A stretch of DNA of 64,000 bases from Pseudomonadales bacterium (lineage in GTDB: Bacteria > Pseudomonadota > Gammaproteobacteria > Pseudomonadales > Azotimanducaceae). Positions 59,743 through 64,000 of this stretch are shown here, one piece after another. The stretch spans positions 2,790,001 through 2,854,000 of the forward strand of contig JAWKZN010000001.1 of assembly GCA_041395945.1 (NCBI GenBank). The letters run 5' to 3'. Positions within the stretch are counted from its first letter, which is position 1. Each line of letters starts with the position of its first letter. Position numbers and translations under genes: made by a program. The notes under the pieces are model-generated. The model saw only the letters and a list, made by a program, of their open reading frames with translations. It ran no database searches and was not told where the DNA came from.

Positions 59743-60621
59743 CTAGCGACCGGTCAGTTCACTGATCCCGGATTGAATATCCTGCCACAGCGGCTCGGGC
59801 AGATCGTGACCCATGCCATCCAGCAGCAGCAGCCGGGAGCCCGAAAGTGCTTCATGGGTGTCGATACCACCCTCCTTCGGCACCAGCGGGTCCGCCGCAC
59901 CGTGAATCACCAGTGCAGGCACACGCAGGGCCGCAAGTCGCGGCTTGCGATTACCGTGGGCGACAATGGCCGCCATCTGCCGGGCAACGCCCTGGGGATG
60001 GAAACTGCGATCGAAGGCTTCAGCCGCACGGGCTCTCGCGAGTTCCTCTGCGAGCGGATATCCGGGAGAACCGATCACTCTGGACACACTCAGCGTGCGC
60101 TCGATGGATTCCTCACGATTTGTGGCCGGCGGACTGAGCATGGCCGCCATGGCTGCCTCGGTGCTCGGTGGCAGATCCGGATTGCCGGTGCTGGACATGA
60201 TCGATGTCAGGGAGCGGACACGCTCGGGCGAGTTCAATGCCATCGCCTGTACGATCATACCGCCCATGGATGCGCCGCAGATGTGGGCAGACTCGAGGTC
60301 CAGCGCGCTCATCAGACCGAACGCGTCCGCTGCCATGTCATCGAGCGTATAGGGTGCCGGTGCCGGCTCTCCGGCCATGAGCGCCGCGGCGAGCGCGGCC
60401 ATGTCCGGCACTCCGAGATGATCAAATTTTTCGGACAGGCCTGAATCCCGGTTATCGAACCGCACCACGAAGTGCCCACGCTGCGCCAGGCCCTCACAGA
60501 ATTCACTGCGCCAGTGAATCATCTGAGCACCAAGACCCATCACCAGCAGCAGGGGCTCCGCCTGACGATCGCCGAAGGTGTCGTAGGTGAGCGAGATGCC
60601 GTTGGCGGTGATCTGAGACAT
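59743..60621 (-). CDS. Alpha/beta hydrolase
   Basis: The 292-residue protein has the oxyanion strand PLLLVMGLGAQMIHW, VRFDNRDSGLSEKF, the nucleophile elbow ICGASMGGMIVQAMA, an acid in IHGAADPLVPKEGG and a His in LDGMGHDLPEPLW. It resembles the esterase/haloperoxidase-like group. It converges on the epoxide hydrolase-like gene at 59310 and diverges from the epoxide hydrolase at 60705 with an 83-base spacer. Confidence 0.88.
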   Translation of the reverse strand: MSQITANGISLTYDTFGDRQAEPLLLVMGLGAQMIHWRSEFCEGLAQRGHFVVRFDNRDSGLSEKFDHLGVPDMAALAAALMAGEPAPAPYTLDDMAADAFGLMSALDLESAHICGASMGGMIVQAMALNSPERVRSLTSIMSSTGNPDLPPSTEAAMAAMLSPPATNREESIERTLSVSRVIGSPGYPLAEELARARAAEAFDRSFHPQGVARQMAAIVAHGNRKPRLAALRVPALVIHGAADPLVPKEGGIDTHEALSGSRLLLLDGMGHDLPEPLWQDIQSGISELTGR

Positions 60622-60704
60622 GGGAGTACCTGTGTGGCGTTCAATGGGGGCGGGATTGTTGCGGATGCCTTGAGTGGCCGCAAGGGCCCGGGTAGTGTGC
60701 TTTC

Positions 60705-61643
60705 ATGAAACAGCAATTTCCGGATGCACAGAGGATTCAGACCAACGGGGTGGAGCTCGAGGTCTTTACGGCAGGCAGCGGGCGGCCGGTAGTGCTGTGT
60801 CACGGCTGGCCGGAGCTGGCCTACTCCTGGCGGCATCAGTTGCCGGCCCTGGCAGAGGCCGGTTACCGGGTTATCGCCCCGAATCAGCGCGGCTATGGCC
60901 GCTCATCCCGGCCAGAGGTGGTCACAGACTATGACATCGAACATCTGTGCGGGGATCTGGCGGGTCTGCTCGATCACTACGAACTCGCAGACGCGCTCTT
61001 CGTCGGCCATGACTGGGGAGCGATCGTGGTGTGGAACCTGGCCATGCTGCATCCGCACCGGGTCGCGGGTGTCGTCAATCTGAGCGTGCCCTTCATGGAG
61101 CGGGGTGCCACACCCTGGGTCGAGTTCTGGGAGAAACATCTGGGTGGCGATTTCTACATCGTGCACTTCAATCGCCAGCCCGGTGTGGCCGATGCCGTAT
61201 TCGCCGCCAACACGGAAAACTTTCTGCGCAATATGTATCGGACCGATCAGTGGCTGGAGGCACCCGCCGATCCGGGCCCCGGTATGGCTTTCCTCAACAT
61301 GGCAACAGAGACCGGCCTGCCGGGCCGCACACTGATGTCGGACGCGGAACTTGCTGTATTCGTCGAAAGTTTCGAGCACTCAGGCTTTTCCGGGGGCATC
61401 AACTGGTACCGCAACTTTGATCGCAACTGGCAGATCGTCGGCGCGGTCGAACAGCGCATCCGGATGCCGACTCTGATGATCTACGGCGATCATGACATGG
61501 TCCCGAAATCGGCGAACCTGGCGCACTTCGTACCGCAACTGGAAATCCACAGCCTGGACTGCGGGCACTGGATTCAGCAGGAAAGGCCTGAGCAGACCAA
61601 CAGTCTGCTGCTCGACTGGATGAGCCGCCACTACCCGGCTTAG
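60705..61643 (+). CDS. Soluble epoxide hydrolase (alpha/beta fold)
   Basis: The 312-residue protein has LCHGWPELAYSWRHQ (HGxP oxyanion motif), NQRGYGRSSRP, the nucleophile Asp in VGHDWGAIVVW, a lid Tyr in GGINWYRNFDR and the base His in LDCGHWIQQERP with acid in YGDHDMVP. This is the complete set of an epoxide hydrolase, distinguishing it from haloalkane dehalogenases. It hydrolyses epoxides to diols in the cytoplasm. Confidence 0.92.
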   Translation: MKQQFPDAQRIQTNGVELEVFTAGSGRPVVLCHGWPELAYSWRHQLPALAEAGYRVIAPNQRGYGRSSRPEVVTDYDIEHLCGDLAGLLDHYELADALFVGHDWGAIVVWNLAMLHPHRVAGVVNLSVPFMERGATPWVEFWEKHLGGDFYIVHFNRQPGVADAVFAANTENFLRNMYRTDQWLEAPADPGPGMAFLNMATETGLPGRTLMSDAELAVFVESFEHSGFSGGINWYRNFDRNWQIVGAVEQRIRMPTLMIYGDHDMVPKSANLAHFVPQLEIHSLDCGHWIQQERPEQTNSLLLDWMSRHYPA

Positions 61644-61676
61644 GTTCCGCGCCACGGTCCGGTCATCGGCGCCTGT

Positions 61677-62060
61677 TCAGATTACATCGAGAACCGCACC
61701 AGTGAGGGCGCCAAGCACCAGTACCAGGTTGCCGACCATGGTCACCATCATGCCGGTGCCACGCTTCTCGGCATCCGCCGCATAAGCACGGAAGTACATG
61801 GCCCGCCCGATCAGGAAAACCACGCCTGCACCGACCGCGAGCATCTCGTTGACGAAATAAGCACAGGCGTAGAGCGCGGGGATGAAGATGATGAGCTGTT
61901 CCAGGGTGTTCTGGTGCGCACGGAAGGTCCGCTCAAAAGCCGGATCACCGGTCACTGCCGGTGCTTTGACATTGCCCCTGCCCCGGGCCGCGCCCACCTG
62001 AATGCCGAAAACCTGATACTCGATCAACGCCAGCATCGCGATGATGGTCACATAGGCCAT
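61677..62060 (-). CDS. MAPEG-family membrane protein
   Basis: The 127-residue protein has four membrane helices and the MAPEG signature ERTFRAHQNTLEQLIIFIP, with RAMYFRAYAADAEKR later. The family contains microsomal glutathione transferases and eicosanoid enzymes; bacterial members probably detoxify lipophilic electrophiles. Its location near two epoxide hydrolases and a GST fits that role (inference). Confidence 0.9.
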   Translation of the reverse strand: MAYVTIIAMLALIEYQVFGIQVGAARGRGNVKAPAVTGDPAFERTFRAHQNTLEQLIIFIPALYACAYFVNEMLAVGAGVVFLIGRAMYFRAYAADAEKRGTGMMVTMVGNLVLVLGALTGAVLDVI

Positions 62061-62100
62061 AGCTGTCTCCCCTTTTGGACTGTAACGAGTCTTTCGAACT

Positions 62101-62508
62101 TCACGACGGTGATGTCATGAAGCTGCCTGTCGCTTCAGCGACTGTTTCATCCGTATCACTGCGGATGACCTTCCCTTCCATCAGTGCCAGCCGGCCTTTG
62201 CGTTTCAGGCACCGGCCTTCCAGACGTACCGCAACCCCGATCGGCAGCTGCGCACGATAGCGTATGTCGGCTTTCGCGGTGAAACACTGAATTCCCTGCA
62301 GCCACAGCCAGTTCGCCATCACATCATCGAGCAGACTGAAGACAATGCCACCATGGGTCACATCCCGATAACCCGCATGCCGCCTGTCCGCCGTGAATTC
62401 CGCACGGCATACATCAGCCTCCATCCGGAAGCGTACTTTCAGGCCGATGGGATTGCCGGGACCGCACACGAAGCAGCCATTGGCCTCACTCTCCAGGGTT
62501 CGATTCAC
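62101..62508 (-). CDS. PaaI-type hotdog-fold thioesterase
   Basis: I start at GTG 62508 (MNRTLESEANGCFVCGPGNP) because GGCGGAG lies five bases before it and it avoids overlap with the divergent NUDIX gene; the frame is open to 62616. The 135-residue protein has VTHGGIVFSLLDDVMANWLW (hotdog helix with catalytic Asp) and a CFVCGPGNP start common in this group. It hydrolyses an acyl-CoA of unknown chain. Confidence 0.85.
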   Translation of the reverse strand: MNRTLESEANGCFVCGPGNPIGLKVRFRMEADVCRAEFTADRRHAGYRDVTHGGIVFSLLDDVMANWLWLQGIQCFTAKADIRYRAQLPIGVAVRLEGRCLKRKGRLALMEGKVIRSDTDETVAEATGSFMTSPS

Positions 62509-62578
62509 AATCGCTCCGCCTGTTACGAATCTGCGGGTATCATAGCCGACTGTTTCGCATGAGTATTCCGCGCCTCCC

Positions 62579-63184
62579 GTGACTGCCGTGAACACCATCC
62601 GCCGTCGGCTTGCCACCCACCGACCTCAGGTTTACGAGCCATACGAGGACACCCGGCAGGCGGCTGTTGCCGTGGTCCTGAGGGAAGCCGACGAAGGCAC
62701 TCAGATCCTCTTCATCAAGCGTGCAGAGAAGGCGGGAGATCCCTGGTCCGGTCACATGGCGTTTCCCGGCGGACATCTGGAAGATCAGGATTCAGATCTG
62801 AAAGCAGCCGCGATGCGGGAGACGATCGAAGAAATCGGTCTGGATCTGACAGGCGCCGAGTATCTCGGTCCTCTGGATCAGCAGCGGGCAATGCCCAGAG
62901 GCCGGCCTCTCAATATGCTCATCGCGCCTCACGTGTTCTCGCTGGATGGTGATCCCGGCTTCGAAATGAACCACGAAGTTTCGGAAGTGGTGTGGACCGG
63001 TCTGTCGCCTCTGCTGCGCGGCGAACGGCACGACTGGGAAACACGACCGCTCGCCGGACAACCCACCATCTTCAACGGCTACCGTCTCGAACGGGGTCAC
63101 TTCGTATGGGGGCTCACTTATCGAATGCTGAAATCCTTTTTCAGCGCCATTGAACCCGGCTGGCAGCCGCCCCGGGAACGCTGA
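62579..63184 (+). CDS. NUDIX hydrolase, CoA pyrophosphatase (NudL) type
   Basis: The 201-residue protein has the UPF0035-like CoA-pyrophosphatase pattern: LFIKRAEKAGDPWSGHMAFP and a NUDIX box GGHLEDQDSDLKAAAMRETI followed by EEIGL. The metal-binding REx(2)EE glutamates are intact. It cleaves CoA or its oxidised or acyl forms, or a related nucleotide. It starts at GTG 62579, 70 bases from the divergent thioesterase start. Confidence 0.9.
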   Translation: MTAVNTIRRRLATHRPQVYEPYEDTRQAAVAVVLREADEGTQILFIKRAEKAGDPWSGHMAFPGGHLEDQDSDLKAAAMRETIEEIGLDLTGAEYLGPLDQQRAMPRGRPLNMLIAPHVFSLDGDPGFEMNHEVSEVVWTGLSPLLRGERHDWETRPLAGQPTIFNGYRLERGHFVWGLTYRMLKSFFSAIEPGWQPPRER

Positions 63185-63191
63185 GACCCGT

Positions 63192-63207
63192 CCGGGATCT
63201 GTCCCGG
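63192..63207. terminator. Hairpin between convergent genes
   Basis: CCGGGA-TCTG-TCCCGG, a 6-bp GC-rich stem eight bases after the NUDIX stop and before the convergent Hsp70-like stop. No T-run follows, so it is only a possible terminator. Confidence 0.35.
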
Positions 63208-63260
63208 GCGCGAAGTCCCGGCCCGTTCCCTGGCAGTCCCTGACTCGGGAAAATCGCCTT

Positions 63261-64000
63261 CTACCAGCGATTGAAACTCGCGATCGCAAGGCCCGCGGCG
63301 ACGCTGGTGAAAGGGTCGTGTTCGACTACCCGACCTGGAAAGCGCGCTTCGAGAATGTTGCGAACCGCAGGAATCAGGCTCGACCCTCCTGTACCGATGA
63401 CGATTTCTATGTCAGAAGCCTGCAGCCGCGCAGCGGCCAGCGTATCGTCGAGCGCCCTGCGAACCTGATCCAGCTGGTCACCGATCAGCGTCTCGAACTC
63501 GGCGCGCGTCATGTGCACCGAGATATCGAGTTCGGGAATATCCAGGGCTGCCTCCAGACTGGTCGACAGTCGGGCTTTGAAATCCTTGATGTACTGAAAG
63601 ATCAGGTAGCTCAGATTGTGTGTGATCAGATCACGCAGGCGCTGAAACTTGACCACTGCGGGCCCGCCCTGTCCGATACAATCCATCACCGGAGTGGTGT
63701 AACGATTCTGATTGAGGGTGTAGGAAACCGCCCAGTTCAGCAGCAGATCCTCGTAGTCTTCGAAGGGAAAGCGGGTTTCGATTTCCCGGTCCATGCCCCG
63801 TCTGCGCCAGCGTTCGCCTTTCCCCAGCAGGGGAAAGAGCAGTTCCCGGAACAGCTTCTGATCAATGTGATCACCACCGAGAGCGACACCATGGGTGGTG
63901 ATTACTTCAAAGTGACCGTGCACCCGGCGCAGCACGCAGAAATCCAGCGTGCCACCTCCGAAATCCAGTGTGAAAAGGGTGTCGCCGACCACGTCCGGAT
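63261..64000 (-). CDS. Hsp70/DnaK-like ATPase, 5' truncated
   Basis: The frame runs off the right edge, so the N-terminus is missing; about 245 residues are visible. FTLDFGGGTLDFCVLRR is the phosphate-2 loop of the actin/Hsp70 fold, GGDHIDQKLF follows, and IVIGTGGSSLIPAVRNILEA is the adenosine-binding motif. The end, AAGLAIASFNRW, stops right after the ATPase domain, so no peptide-binding domain is present, as in YegD-type proteins. Its client is unknown. Confidence 0.88.
   Translation of the reverse strand, partial: PDVVGDTLFTLDFGGGTLDFCVLRRVHGHFEVITTHGVALGGDHIDQKLFRELLFPLLGKGERWRRRGMDREIETRFPFEDYEDLLLNWAVSYTLNQNRYTTPVMDCIGQGGPAVVKFQRLRDLITHNLSYLIFQYIKDFKARLSTSLEAALDIPELDISVHMTRAEFETLIGDQLDQVRRALDDTLAAARLQASDIEIVIGTGGSSLIPAVRNILEARFPGRVVEHDPFTSVAAGLAIASFNRW

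Noticed and set aside
1..64000. tRNA, rRNA or phage attachment sites
   Set aside because: No tRNA-like cloverleaf with a TTCGA-type arm was found outside coding frames, and there are no integrase or phage structural genes.

Overview
The window is one contiguous stretch of GC-rich (mostly above 60 %), densely packed chromosomal DNA from a Gram-negative bacterium, most likely a free-living gammaproteobacterium. The evidence is a Pseudomonas-type Fur without the C-terminal CxxC motifs, many lipoproteins with a lipobox, an outer-membrane porin, ExbB/ExbD and TonB-like proteins, a TlpA thioredoxin, feoAB, a CFA-type lipid methyltransferase and many acyl-CoA enzymes. No rRNA, tRNA, CRISPR array, phage or intact insertion sequence was seen. 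The species cannot be named from the sequence.

Layout. 1-2.3 kb: the end of an acyl-CoA carboxylase beta subunit and a DUF1932-type dehydrogenase. 2.5-12.5 kb: a small DUF6491 protein, then a long minus-strand gene set encoding a TlpA thioredoxin, a secreted protein, three TPR proteins (two of them lipoproteins), a small secreted protein, one ExbB, two ExbDs and a TonB-like protein with an AgmX/PglI C-terminus. Start/stop overlaps suggest one proton-driven envelope machine. 13-20 kb: ApbE flavin transferase, then metabolic genes (serine hydrolase, CysK-like enzyme, enoyl-CoA hydratase, SMP-30 protein, Ldh-type dehydrogenase, dienelactone hydrolase). 20-23.7 kb: a visibly AT-richer block with a TetR regulator facing a membrane protein, a BASS transporter, a methyltransferase and a secreted protein. 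23.8-29.5 kb: an iron block of fur, feoA, feoB, an outer-membrane porin, an FMN-binding protein whose start codon lies in a near-perfect Fur box, and a PepSY-like membrane protein. 29.5-34.1 kb: a MerR-TPR regulator, a hybrid histidine kinase and two DUF6491-like proteins. 34.1-41 kb: a sirtuin, three beta-lactamase-fold hydrolases, a sodium-solute symporter, a tiny membrane protein and a TauD-type dioxygenase. 41-49.3 kb: DUF3604, HIT, thiolase, GST, HAD and diguanylate cyclase genes, with two palindromic gene-free spacers. 49.4-54.3 kb: an ABC-2/GldG system in which permease and GldG are fused. 54.4-64 kb: alpha/beta hydrolases, NnrU, an SDR, a lipid-modifying pair (CFA-type methyltransferase plus geranylgeranyl-reductase-type flavoprotein), two epoxide hydrolases of different folds, MAPEG, thioesterase, NUDIX and the end of an Hsp70-like gene.

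Three parts look least ordinary. The ExbB/ExbD/TPR machine has one ExbD with the proton-carrying Asp and one with Asn in its place. The iron-responsive module (porin, flavinylated FMN-binding protein, PepSY protein) has an ApbE encoded 14 kb away that could supply its covalent flavin. Two intergenic palindromes (45.8 and 49.3 kb) share a core and may belong to one dispersed repeat family. All functional statements are from reading sequence motifs; no database search was run.
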